NCBI GenBank assembly: GCA_964540925.1
Contig: CAZIOR010000022.1
Coordinates: forward strand, 1-9,977
Source of the DNA: CAZFRF01 sp964540925
GTDB lineage: Bacteria; Patescibacteriota; Microgenomatia; Levybacterales; UBA12049
Length of the DNA: 9,977 nucleotides
Direction: 5' to 3'
The first letter of the stretch is position 1, and every line of letters starts with the position of its first letter. Positions 1-7,290 of this stretch are shown here, piece by piece. Both the position numbers and the translations under genes were made by a program. The notes beneath the pieces are model-generated. The model made no database searches. It was given only the letters and a program-made list of their open reading frames with translations, and was not told the DNA's origin.

Positions 1-2
1 TA

Positions 3-1109
3 AAAGAAAAAGGTATTCAAGCGACTGCTCATTATGTTGCTCTTCATTCAGCAACACAAGGCAAAAAATTAGGATATAAACCTGAAGATTGTCCAATCAC
101 AGAGGATCTAAGTAAAAGATTGCTTAGGTTACCATTGTATTCGGCAATGACAAACGAAGAAAGGGAGTATGTAGTCGATAATTTAAAAGCAATTCTTAAA
201 GAAATAAATAAAGATGTAATTGTTGATATTGGAATTTCAGCCTATAACGAGGATAAAAATATCAAAAGTTTATTAAAAGAGATACTATCTCAAGATAAAA
301 AAGGATGGGTATTGGGTAGAATATTTGTTGCTTCAGATGGTAGTACTGATAATACAATTGCGGAAATTAAATCTTTGAAGAACTCTAAGATAGAAGTAAT
401 TCAGGGAGCACAGAGAGAGGGTAAGAGTTTTAGGTTAAATCAGATTTTTAATAGAATTACTGGAGATGCGGTATTGTTACTAGATGCAGATGTTAAATTA
501 GCTAATAAAAATCTGATAAATGAAATGATAAAAACACTTTCTGAAAATAATAACAATGTTCTTATTGGTGGAAATGCACGTCCTTTTTTACCAAAAAGTT
601 TTTTTGAGAAAGCTGTTTATTCAACTTTTAAGGTTTTAGATAAGTCTCGTGATTTTATGAACAATGGAAATAATATATACAGTTGTACAGGACAATGTTT
701 AATGTTGTCGGCAAATTTTGCTAAGACATTAAATCTACCTAAAGGATTAATTGCAGATGATGATTATATATATTTCTCATGTCTTAAAAATAATTATTTC
801 TTTAAATATTGCGATAAAGCAGTCGTGTATTATAAATTGCCCACTAATATTAAAGATTATTTAAGACAAGTTTTTAGATCAGATCCAGATGCAGCAACAA
901 GAAGTGTAGAAAAGTATTTTGGCAAAATTGTAGCAAAAGAATATAAACGTCCTATGAAACTCTATTTTAGTGCGGTTTTAGCATCAGTTGTTGAAAATCC
1001 TTTAGGTTCTTTATTAATGATATTTATTAGATTAATTTCTAAGCCATTAGGTAAGACATTTTTTAAAAACTACAAATTGGATTGGTTTACTGCGTTAAGT
1101 ACAAAGTAA
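3..1109 (+). CDS. Fusion of WecE/RffA-like sugar aminotransferase (C-terminal end only) and GT2 glycosyltransferase, 5' partial
   Basis: The frame is open from the left edge (first full codon at 3) to TAA at 1107-1109. Codons 3 to about 209 match the C-terminus of DegT/DnrJ/EryC1 aminotransferases of the WecE/RffA type (GIQATAHYVALHS, then PITEDLSKRLLRLPLY, then a closing helix). These PLP enzymes make 4-amino-sugar nucleotides; the PLP lysine lies outside the window. With no stop and no ATG, GTG or TTG between, a GT2 domain begins at about 213: GISAYNEDKN (231-260), SDGSTDNT (333-356), the metal-binding DAD (483-491), ADDDY (753-767) and QVFR (867-878), then a hydrophobic C-terminal segment. 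A TTG at 120 could be called as a start, but it lies inside the conserved aminotransferase motif and is not credible. The product is probably a bifunctional cytoplasmic protein making and transferring an amino sugar. The domain calls are firm; the donor sugar is unknown. Confidence 0.85.
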   Translation, partial: KEKGIQATAHYVALHSATQGKKLGYKPEDCPITEDLSKRLLRLPLYSAMTNEEREYVVDNLKAILKEINKDVIVDIGISAYNEDKNIKSLLKEILSQDKKGWVLGRIFVASDGSTDNTIAEIKSLKNSKIEVIQGAQREGKSFRLNQIFNRITGDAVLLLDADVKLANKNLINEMIKTLSENNNNVLIGGNARPFLPKSFFEKAVYSTFKVLDKSRDFMNNGNNIYSCTGQCLMLSANFAKTLNLPKGLIADDDYIYFSCLKNNYFFKYCDKAVVYYKLPTNIKDYLRQVFRSDPDAATRSVEKYFGKIVAKEYKRPMKLYFSAVLASVVENPLGSLLMIFIRLISKPLGKTFFKNYKLDWFTALSTK

Positions 1110-1110
1110 T

Positions 1111-2022
1111 ATGAAAAATACTTCTAAAAAAACAATTACAATTGGTATTCCCGCACATAATGAGGAAAAAAATATAGCAAAATTATTGCGATCTATTTTA
1201 TTGCAGAAAGCTGATAATTTTAAAATAGATAAGATTATCATTGCTAATGATGGATCAAGCGATAGGACTGTAGAAATAGTGAATAAATTTGCAAAAAAAT
1301 ACAAAATAATTAAATTAATTGATGATGGTCAACGACTAGGTCAATCTGGTAGGTTAAACCAATTTTATAAAAATTTAAAAAGCGATATATTTATTACGTT
1401 TGACGCAGATGTAATAATTGAAAGTAGACATACCATAAGTGAATTAATTAAGCCCTTTTTTGATAAAAAGGTAGGACTTGTTGGGGGTCGAGTGTATACA
1501 GTGCCCCCTACGACAATAATTAGTAAGTTAATTTCAGTTTATGAATATTTTTGGAGCAAGGTAATTGATAACCTCGAAGACAAGAATAATCTCCATAGTC
1601 ATACAGGACCAATTTCTGCTGGTAGTAATATTTTTTTGAAATCTATAAAAAGACCCATAAGTATTACAGCTAATGATCATTTTTTATTCTTAAGCGCCAT
1701 AAAAAATGGATTTTCTTACTCGTCTGCAAAGAATGCTTATGTTTTAGTTAAGGTTCCTAATAATCTAAGCGATTTTATTAAACAGACTACAAGGTTTGAC
1801 AATTCAGCTGAAGAAATTAAGAAATATTTTGGTAGTTGGGTAGATAAATATTATTACATTCCATATTCTACAAAAATTAAATCCTACTTCCAGACATTTA
1901 TTAAATATCCTATTTTATTACCTATATCGATATTGTTATTTATGACGTCGAAAATTTTAAAATATAAATATAAACAAGTGCGCCTATCAGGAACTTGGGA
2001 GCAGATTAAATCTTCAAAATAA
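1111..2022 (+). CDS. GT2 family glycosyltransferase, paralog of the upstream GT2 domain
   Basis: This 303-residue GT-A fold enzyme is predicted to transfer a sugar from a nucleotide donor. Visible motifs are GIPAHNEEKN (residues 12-21), NDGSSDRT (46-53), the DAD metal site (98-100), an acidic acceptor-site motif TANDH (186-190) and QTTR (225-228). A hydrophobic stretch at about 264-282 near the C-terminus may hold it to the membrane. It aligns over its whole length with the preceding GT2 domain, sharing the G-x-x-x-R-L-N-Q segment, KYFG near residue 240 and a similar C-terminal tail, so the two look like a tandem duplication that has diverged. The ATG at 1111 is one base after the previous stop and has no Shine-Dalgarno, which suggests translational reinitiation. 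Substrates cannot be told from sequence. Confidence 0.9.
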   Translation: MKNTSKKTITIGIPAHNEEKNIAKLLRSILLQKADNFKIDKIIIANDGSSDRTVEIVNKFAKKYKIIKLIDDGQRLGQSGRLNQFYKNLKSDIFITFDADVIIESRHTISELIKPFFDKKVGLVGGRVYTVPPTTIISKLISVYEYFWSKVIDNLEDKNNLHSHTGPISAGSNIFLKSIKRPISITANDHFLFLSAIKNGFSYSSAKNAYVLVKVPNNLSDFIKQTTRFDNSAEEIKKYFGSWVDKYYYIPYSTKIKSYFQTFIKYPILLPISILLFMTSKILKYKYKQVRLSGTWEQIKSSK

Positions 2023-2023
2023 T

Positions 2024-3772
2024 ATGGAAATTGATAATATATATAAATTTTTTAAAATAAATTTTTTTAATATGCTAGAGAATTTTTATGCAAAAAATTC
2101 ATCATATAGTTTGCCTAAAATAAAAGATTATAAATTAATTAAAACCATCAAGCTTCAGGAATATCCATTATATCCTTCGATTGGTATATATAAAAATAAA
2201 ACCGGAGATAAGATAGTAGTTAAATCACTTCAGCATCGATTTAAAAACGCGGGTTATTATCAGCTTCATAATGAATTTAAAGTAATGAAATACCTATTAG
2301 AAAATATTGCTAATAAAAATATTACAGTTCCAAGACCTATTAAAATAATTGAAGAAAATAGAAGAATAACAATGTTTTACAGATATATTAATGCTAAATC
2401 ACTGCAATCTCATCCGATAAATAAAACGCAAATTATTCTACAAAATATACTAACCGAATTAGAAAAAATTAATATTAAGCCAATAAAGAACAGTGTAGAA
2501 AATAGGTCAAAATTTGTCATTGGAATAAGTTTCCCAATTTACTTAATAATATTGTTGCTAAAAGATCCAAAAAATTTAAAAAAATATATTTTCGCTTTCT
2601 ATAATTTTTATATAAATTATATGTTTGATATATTTCAACCCGCTAATTATGTTTTTTCTCATAGAGATTTACATCTAGATAACGTTTTGGTAAATCTTAA
2701 TAAAGTTTTCCTTATCGATCCTGAAGTGGCTGTTATTGCCCAGGGGGGTACTGACCAAGTTATTTTAGAAAGAAATACCTTTGAGTTATTTGGAGATAGG
2801 ACTAATGATTTGTTTACAGTTTTTAACACAACAAATAGTAGGAGCATAAATTATTTAAGACTTTATTATTCATTACAAATGATGGCAATAAGAGGTAAGA
2901 AAGATGAAGATTTTTTGTCTTCTCAAAAATATTTTAATTTTTTGATAAAAAATAAAGTTGTTAAAAAAGAAAAAAGTGAAATATATTTTTTAAATATAGT
3001 TTATGCTTTACTATTTCATATTTTAGTTAATTTAGATAAATTATTTCTGTTTAGAGCAACTCGTAAAAAATTAATCTTTTGTTATCATTCAATAGATGAG
3101 AGCAAATGGGGATATAGCTTGTCATCGAAGGTGTTTAGAAAGCAAATAGGATATCTTTTAAAAAATACAAAAATTGTACCACTAAGTAATCTTTTATCAT
3201 CATCCAAAAATGGAACATCAATAACTTTCGATGATGGGTACGAGACTATTTTTACAAAAGCATTTCCATTATTGAAAAAATTAAATGTTAAAGCTACTGT
3301 TTTTATCTTAAGTGATTTTAATAACCCTTCTAGGCAAGAATTAGATAATAATTTTAAACTAATGACAATAGACCAAATTAAAATATTGCATAGTAATGGA
3401 TGGGAAATAGGTTCACATAGTAGTACGCATGCAGCATTATTAAGACTTTCGGATAAAGAACTGTATAACGAGATAGTTGGTAGTAAGGAAAGATTAGAAA
3501 AATTATTAGGCATTAGGATTAAATACTTTGCATATCCTAAGGGAAAATATGATAATAGAATTATACGTTTTGTTCAAAAAGCAGGATATGAATGGGCTTT
3601 TACAGTTGATGGAGGATTAATAGATTTAAGGAAAAATTATCAAGTAACAAGATTACTTATTGAGAACAACACAGATATGTTTAAATTTAGAATTGCAGTT
3701 TCAGATTTAGGATTATATTTATCAGGAATCCAAATTAAAATATTTAAGCTTAAAGAGAGGATTTATGGTTAA
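2024..3772 (+). CDS. APH/WaaP-like kinase fused to NodB-type (CE4) polysaccharide deacetylase
   Basis: The product has 582 residues in two parts. Residues about 40-340 resemble small-molecule or sugar kinases of the protein-kinase-like fold: VVK with a likely ATP-binding Lys67, a helix with Glu84, the catalytic loop HRDLHLDN (213-220; Asp215 and Asn220) and FLIDPE with metal-binding Asp232. Residues about 347-560 are a NodB domain: YHSI (354-357), TFDDGY (401-406; Asp403/404), the zinc motif GSHSSTH (His465, His469), YFAYPKGKYDN (501-511) and WAFTVDGG (524-531). All main CE4 motifs are present except the usual Leu-x-His near the end. No signal peptide is seen; hydrophobic stretches at about 164-180 and 321-337 may associate with the membrane. 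A likely role is phosphorylating and de-N-acetylating a (possibly lipid-linked) sugar on the cytoplasmic side, as ArnD does for deformylation. The start follows the previous stop by one base. Confidence 0.87.
   Translation: MEIDNIYKFFKINFFNMLENFYAKNSSYSLPKIKDYKLIKTIKLQEYPLYPSIGIYKNKTGDKIVVKSLQHRFKNAGYYQLHNEFKVMKYLLENIANKNITVPRPIKIIEENRRITMFYRYINAKSLQSHPINKTQIILQNILTELEKINIKPIKNSVENRSKFVIGISFPIYLIILLLKDPKNLKKYIFAFYNFYINYMFDIFQPANYVFSHRDLHLDNVLVNLNKVFLIDPEVAVIAQGGTDQVILERNTFELFGDRTNDLFTVFNTTNSRSINYLRLYYSLQMMAIRGKKDEDFLSSQKYFNFLIKNKVVKKEKSEIYFLNIVYALLFHILVNLDKLFLFRATRKKLIFCYHSIDESKWGYSLSSKVFRKQIGYLLKNTKIVPLSNLLSSSKNGTSITFDDGYETIFTKAFPLLKKLNVKATVFILSDFNNPSRQELDNNFKLMTIDQIKILHSNGWEIGSHSSTHAALLRLSDKELYNEIVGSKERLEKLLGIRIKYFAYPKGKYDNRIIRFVQKAGYEWAFTVDGGLIDLRKNYQVTRLLIENNTDMFKFRIAVSDLGLYLSGIQIKIFKLKERIYG
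3755..3760 (+). promoter_or_regulatory. Shine-Dalgarno for the gene at 3765
   Basis: GAGAGG lies inside the end of the kinase-deacetylase gene, 4 nt before ATG 3765. The spacing is short but far better than the 19 nt to the in-frame ATG at 3780, so it favours the upstream start. Confidence 0.5.
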
Positions 3773-5419
3773 GATAAATATGAAAAAGTTATTTTTTGCA
3801 ATAATAGTTTTTATTTCAATTGTTTTATACGCTTTAACTACAAGAGGAAATATAGGAAATCCAACATCTAGCCAGATTGATTTGGAGTTAAGTAAGCCTG
3901 GTAAAGCATTTGAAACTTCTCAGGAGAGATCAAGATATGCAATTATATTGTCTTTAGTTAATGATCATTCATTTGCGATCGATAATTATGCATCTATGGG
4001 CACTCCAGATATTGGAAGAATTAATAATCATTTTTATTCATTTTTCCCTCCAGCTACATCAATTGTTGCGATACCATTGTATCTTTTGGGAAATTATTTA
4101 GGAGTGGCGCAACTGTTAACATTTTATGTTTCTACAATCTTTGCCTTGTTAACAATTCTCTTAATATATTTTTTTGCAATTAAAATTAAATTACATTGGT
4201 CTATCGCTGCATTTTCAGCATTAGCCTTTGGTTTTGCGACAAATGCTTGGGGATATTCAGTAACCTTATACGCACATTTACTTTCTGCCTTTTTATTATT
4301 ATTGGGACTTTATATTGTTTTATTAGTTAATGATAAATATAAAGGCTTAAAAGCTATTGCAGCTTGGGGGTTATATGCACTTGGTGTTTTTGTTGATTTC
4401 CCAAATTTATTTGTATTCTTACCAATTGTTGCAATTGCGATGTTAAAATTTGTTGATATAAAAGATTTGGGAAGAAAGANNNNNNNNNNNNNNNNNNNNN
4501 NNNNNNNNNNNNNNNNNNNNNNNNNNNNNNNNNNNNNNNNNNNNNNNNNNNNNNNNNNNNNNNNNNNNNNNNNNNNNNNATTGTTGCAATTGCGATGTTA
4601 AAATTTGTTGATATAAAAGATTTGGGAAGAAAGATAAATATTAAGTTAAACTGGTTAGTAATAATTTCTCCGATTATATTCTTTGTATTAATGGGAATAT
4701 ATGGATATTACAATCAAATTCATTTTGGCAGTCCATTTAAGTTTAGTAATACTATTCCTAGAGTAAAAGATTTGAAAGAAGTAAACTTATCAGTTCCTGA
4801 GTCTGGATCAGATGCAACAAGTGCTTTGTCTACGAGGAATTTATTGGAGGGGCTTCATTCATTCACAATTAGTTACGATAGAGGGATTTTAATTTATAGT
4901 CCAATAGTTGCTTTATTTATTTTTGGAATAGGCTTTTTAAAGCAAAACAAGAAAATAATAGAAGTTGGTTTATTATCTGTTCCAGCAGTTGAATTAGTTT
5001 TATATTCAATGTTTGGTGATCCTTATGGTGGTTGGGCATTCGGCTCAAGATATATGATCGCAGCTTTACCTGCTCTTTGCATTTTAATGGGAATAGGGCT
5101 GCAAAGATTTTATAAAAATATTTTTGTCAAATTACTTTATTCAGGAGTATTTATTTATAGTTTAGCAATTTCATTACTTGCACCCCTAACAACTAATGTT
5201 ATACCTCCATATGTTGAAGCGAGAAATTTAGGTATTGAATCATGGTTTATTGTAAATATAAAAATGCTTCAATTTAATAATTTGAATTCTTTTTTATATA
5301 ATTTCTTTTTTGGAAATTATTTATCAGGGATACAATATTATTTGTTAATTTTAATTCCAGTTACTTTACTGGGGTTAGTTCTTATTTGGGCAAGGAAGAG
5401 TCAATATGAAGATAATTAA
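3765..5419 (+). CDS. GT-C/GT39-like multi-pass membrane glycosyltransferase (interrupted by a false assembly gap)
   Basis: Two reading-frame pieces flank 100 N. Removing the Ns and one copy of the 55-base repeat leaves 1500 nt, a continuous frame of 499 residues, so I treat this as one intact gene. The protein starts with a membrane segment (about 8-24), followed by an external loop with ERSRYAIILSLVNDHSFAID (54-73), as in GT39/ArnT-like enzymes where acidic residues in this loop act in catalysis. Many further membrane helices follow. GGWAFGSRY (merged residues 370-378) before another helix is also typical of this group. These enzymes take a sugar from a polyprenyl-phosphate donor and transfer it on the outer face of the membrane. 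The start overlaps the previous gene by 8 nt; a GAGAGG lies 4 nt upstream. ATG 3780 is an alternative start, but its spacing is poor. Confidence 0.8.
4425..4634 (+). repeat. 55-base perfect direct repeat flanking the gap (assembly overlap)
   Basis: Bases 4425-4479 and 4580-4634 are identical. The first copy ends at the last base before the Ns and the second begins at the first base after them, as expected when two contigs sharing one k-mer of 55 are joined by a placeholder. It should not be read as a biological duplication. Confidence 0.93.
4480..4579. other. Scaffold gap of 100 N, probably no missing sequence
   Basis: Exactly 100 N. The contig ends on both sides overlap by 55 identical bases (4425-4479 and 4580-4634), and collapsing them keeps the frame of the surrounding gene. 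The gap is therefore best read as an unmerged overlap rather than missing DNA. Confidence 0.95.
5392..5396 (+). promoter_or_regulatory. Shine-Dalgarno for the gene at 5406
   Basis: AAGGA sits 9 nt before ATG 5406, within the end of the upstream gene. It fixes the start and supports independent initiation despite the 14-nt gene overlap. Confidence 0.65.
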
Positions 5420-7037
5420 TTTATTAAGTAACATTCAGGTAAACAAATCCTTATTTTTATCAATAGATAAATTTATTAGAAAATATATTGTTGAAATACT
5501 GGTATTTTTACTTGTTCTAGTTTCAGTATATAGCTTCTTAAACTATTTAGGGAATGGTTTAGGCTTGTCATATAACGATGCAAGATCGCATTTGGATATT
5601 GCCAGACGTGTTGTAGAGGGATTAAAGCCTGGTTTCGCACAGATTGGTTCAGTATGGCTACCTCTTCCACATATACTTATGATCTTTACTGTTTGGAATG
5701 ATTTCATGTGGCATAGTGGTTTAGCTGGAGCCCTTCAGTCAATGATTGCATTTGTTGGAACAGCGCTTCTTATATTTTATTTCTTAAAGGAAATTGGTGT
5801 TGGAATTTTAGGTAGAGTTATCGGAGTATTAGTTTTTGTTTTAAATATTAATATTTTATATTTGCAATCAACAGCAATGACTGAACTTTTATTAATTGGA
5901 ACTATGACAGCTGGTTGCTATGAACTTTTATTATGGTTTAAAAAAGATTCGATATTAAATGTTGTCAAGGCAGCTTTTTGGATAATGTTAGCAACTTTGA
6001 TCAGATATGATGGCTGGTTTTTATTCATGTTTGCTGCACTTTTGATAGGAATTCAAGTGTTTAGAAAAAAAGGATTAAAGGCAACTGAGGGAACCATAAT
6101 TTTGTTTTCAACTCTAGCTGGATTCGGAATATTTTTATGGATACTTTGGAATACATTAATTTTTAAAGACCCCTTATATTTTATATTTGGACCTTATAGT
6201 GCTTATGCTCAGCAAGAACAATTAGCTAAGGCTGGAGTTTTGGCAACAAAAGGCAACTTCTTCTTTTCTTTAACAGTATATCTTTATGCCCTTTTATATA
6301 ATTCAAATACTGTTATTGCAGCAATAGGTGCAATTGGGTCTATAGTTTTTTGGTTAGATAGAAAAATTAATTTATCAATAAAAATTTCAACTCTTGCGTT
6401 GTTTGCTCCATTTATTTTTAACATTCTAGCACTATACTTTGGCCAATCAGTACTTTTTGTACAAGGTTTATCGGGTGACACTTGGTTTAATGTTAGATAT
6501 GGAATTGGAATGATGCCGACTTTTGCAATTTTCATTGGATACTTAATTCATAAATCAGGAAAAACAAAATATTTATTTATCGGACTCATGGCTTTTGTAT
6601 TGTTATTTTCTTTTATGGGTAAAGATGCAGTGACAATTGATGATGCAAGAGTCGGAAGTAGCCAAAAAAACGTTTCAGAAGTTTCAGGATGGTTGGCTAA
6701 AAATACAAAGAGTAAGCCAGGATTTGTTTTGATATCTGCAGCAAGTCATGATGCAATTATTTTTTCTTCAGGCTTACCTATGTCTAAATTTATTCACGAA
6801 GGAACAGGTGCATATTGGGAAAGCGCAACTGTGTCTCCTGATAGATGGGCAAGATGGATAGTTATGCGTACAAATGATGTTAATGATCAAACCTTTAAAT
6901 TGGTAAGTCAATCAAAAGCATACAAATTAAGTTACTATAATTTAGTAGATCATTATCCTTTTGCAGATATTTATGAACTAAAACCTGAGTTTATTAAAAA
7001 TTTAAACACAAAACCAGTTTTAGGTAAACAAAAATAA
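5406..7037 (+). CDS. GT-C/GT39-like integral membrane glycosyltransferase
   Basis: The 543-residue polytopic membrane protein has a cytoplasmic N-terminus and a first helix at about 29-47. The following loop carries YNDARSHLDIARR (56-68), where Asp58 is a candidate catalytic residue of the GT-C type, then GSVWLPLPH (81-89). RYDGW after a central helix, GPYSAYAQQ in an external loop and FNVRYG further on are features I recognise from a widespread family of GT39-like proteins. The last 130 or so residues form a mostly soluble domain of unknown role. It probably transfers a sugar from a polyprenyl-phosphate donor outside the membrane. It differs from the neighbouring GT-C protein in its loops, so the two likely act on different linkages. 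It starts 14 nt before the previous stop with a good Shine-Dalgarno. Membrane and family assignment are good; substrate is unknown. Confidence 0.85.
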   Translation: MKIINLLSNIQVNKSLFLSIDKFIRKYIVEILVFLLVLVSVYSFLNYLGNGLGLSYNDARSHLDIARRVVEGLKPGFAQIGSVWLPLPHILMIFTVWNDFMWHSGLAGALQSMIAFVGTALLIFYFLKEIGVGILGRVIGVLVFVLNINILYLQSTAMTELLLIGTMTAGCYELLLWFKKDSILNVVKAAFWIMLATLIRYDGWFLFMFAALLIGIQVFRKKGLKATEGTIILFSTLAGFGIFLWILWNTLIFKDPLYFIFGPYSAYAQQEQLAKAGVLATKGNFFFSLTVYLYALLYNSNTVIAAIGAIGSIVFWLDRKINLSIKISTLALFAPFIFNILALYFGQSVLFVQGLSGDTWFNVRYGIGMMPTFAIFIGYLIHKSGKTKYLFIGLMAFVLLFSFMGKDAVTIDDARVGSSQKNVSEVSGWLAKNTKSKPGFVLISAASHDAIIFSSGLPMSKFIHEGTGAYWESATVSPDRWARWIVMRTNDVNDQTFKLVSQSKAYKLSYYNLVDHYPFADIYELKPEFIKNLNTKPVLGKQK

Positions 7038-7038
7038 T

Positions 7039-7042
7039 ATGT
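7039..7042 (+). CDS. First bases of a gene lost in the second gap (start only)
   Basis: After the stop at 7035-7037 comes T and then ATG at 7039-7041, just before the Ns. The same stop-T-ATG junction starts the two genes at 1111 and 2024, so a further operon gene very probably begins here. Only one codon is visible and the product cannot be named. Confidence 0.45.
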
Positions 7043-7142
7043 NNNNNNNNNNNNNNNNNNNNNNNNNNNNNNNNNNNNNNNNNNNNNNNNNNNNNNNNNN
7101 NNNNNNNNNNNNNNNNNNNNNNNNNNNNNNNNNNNNNNNNNN
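7043..7142. other. Scaffold gap of 100 N, real length unknown
   Basis: Exactly 100 N, the same size as the first gap, so the number is a placeholder. The flanks share no overlap beyond a chance GT, so unlike the first gap this one probably hides real sequence, including most of the gene starting at 7039. Confidence 0.9.
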
Positions 7143-7196
7143 GTTTCAGAGCTTTCTTTTTTCTATAAATTACGTATCCTTAAGTACTCCAAATAG
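7143..7196 (+). CDS. Possible C-terminal tail of a gene inside the gap
   Basis: One frame is open from the gap edge to TAG at 7194-7196 and reads VSELSFFYKLRILKYSK. The hydrophobic-basic ending is plausible for a membrane or glycosyltransferase C-terminus, and it stops just before the promoter of the next unit. Another frame stays open to 7215 and a third stops at 7168, so 18 codons are weak evidence. Confidence 0.25.
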   Translation, partial: VSELSFFYKLRILKYSK

Positions 7197-7213
7197 TTAT
7201 AGGTTAAACTATT
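7192..7213. repeat. Small inverted repeat overlapping the -35 region
   Basis: AATAGTT (7192-7198) and AACTATT (7207-7213) form a 7-bp dyad with an 8-nt centre. Its right arm touches the -35 hexamer. It could be an operator; it is too AT-rich and lacks the following T run needed for a good terminator. Confidence 0.3.
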
Positions 7214-7239
7214 GACTATTTAAATAATTGTGTTATAAT
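7212..7239 (+). promoter_or_regulatory. Sigma-70-type promoter with extended -10
   Basis: TTGACT (7212-7217) lies 16 bp from TATAAT (7234-7239), preceded by TG at 7231-7232 (extended -10, TGT-TATAAT). Transcription would begin near 7246, leaving a leader of about 45 nt before the ATG at 7291. This marks the secreted protein-sortase pair as a transcription unit separate from the glycan operon. Confidence 0.8.
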
Positions 7240-7290
7240 CCCATAATATTAAATTAATGAATTCAATTAGTCTTAATTTTAAATATAATC

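Noticed and set aside
120..1109. Glycosyltransferase gene starting at TTG 120
   Set aside because: The TTG falls inside the conserved aminotransferase segment RLLRLPLY and the frame is open to the window edge, so this is an internal codon of a longer fused gene.
3085..3513. 142-codon minus-strand frame
   Set aside because: It lies opposite the NodB domain, whose catalytic motifs are intact on the plus strand; its translation shows no domain and it has no promoter or ribosome site.
4595..5419. Separate gene starting at ATG 4595
   Set aside because: It is the second half of the gene starting at 3765; its first 40 bases are the repeated contig overlap and the ATG is an internal Met (merged residue 226).
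7143..7290. Riboswitch, RNA gene or intrinsic terminator between the gap and the secreted protein gene
   Set aside because: Apart from the promoter and one weak AT-rich dyad I see no GC-rich stem, T run after a hairpin, or conserved RNA motif.
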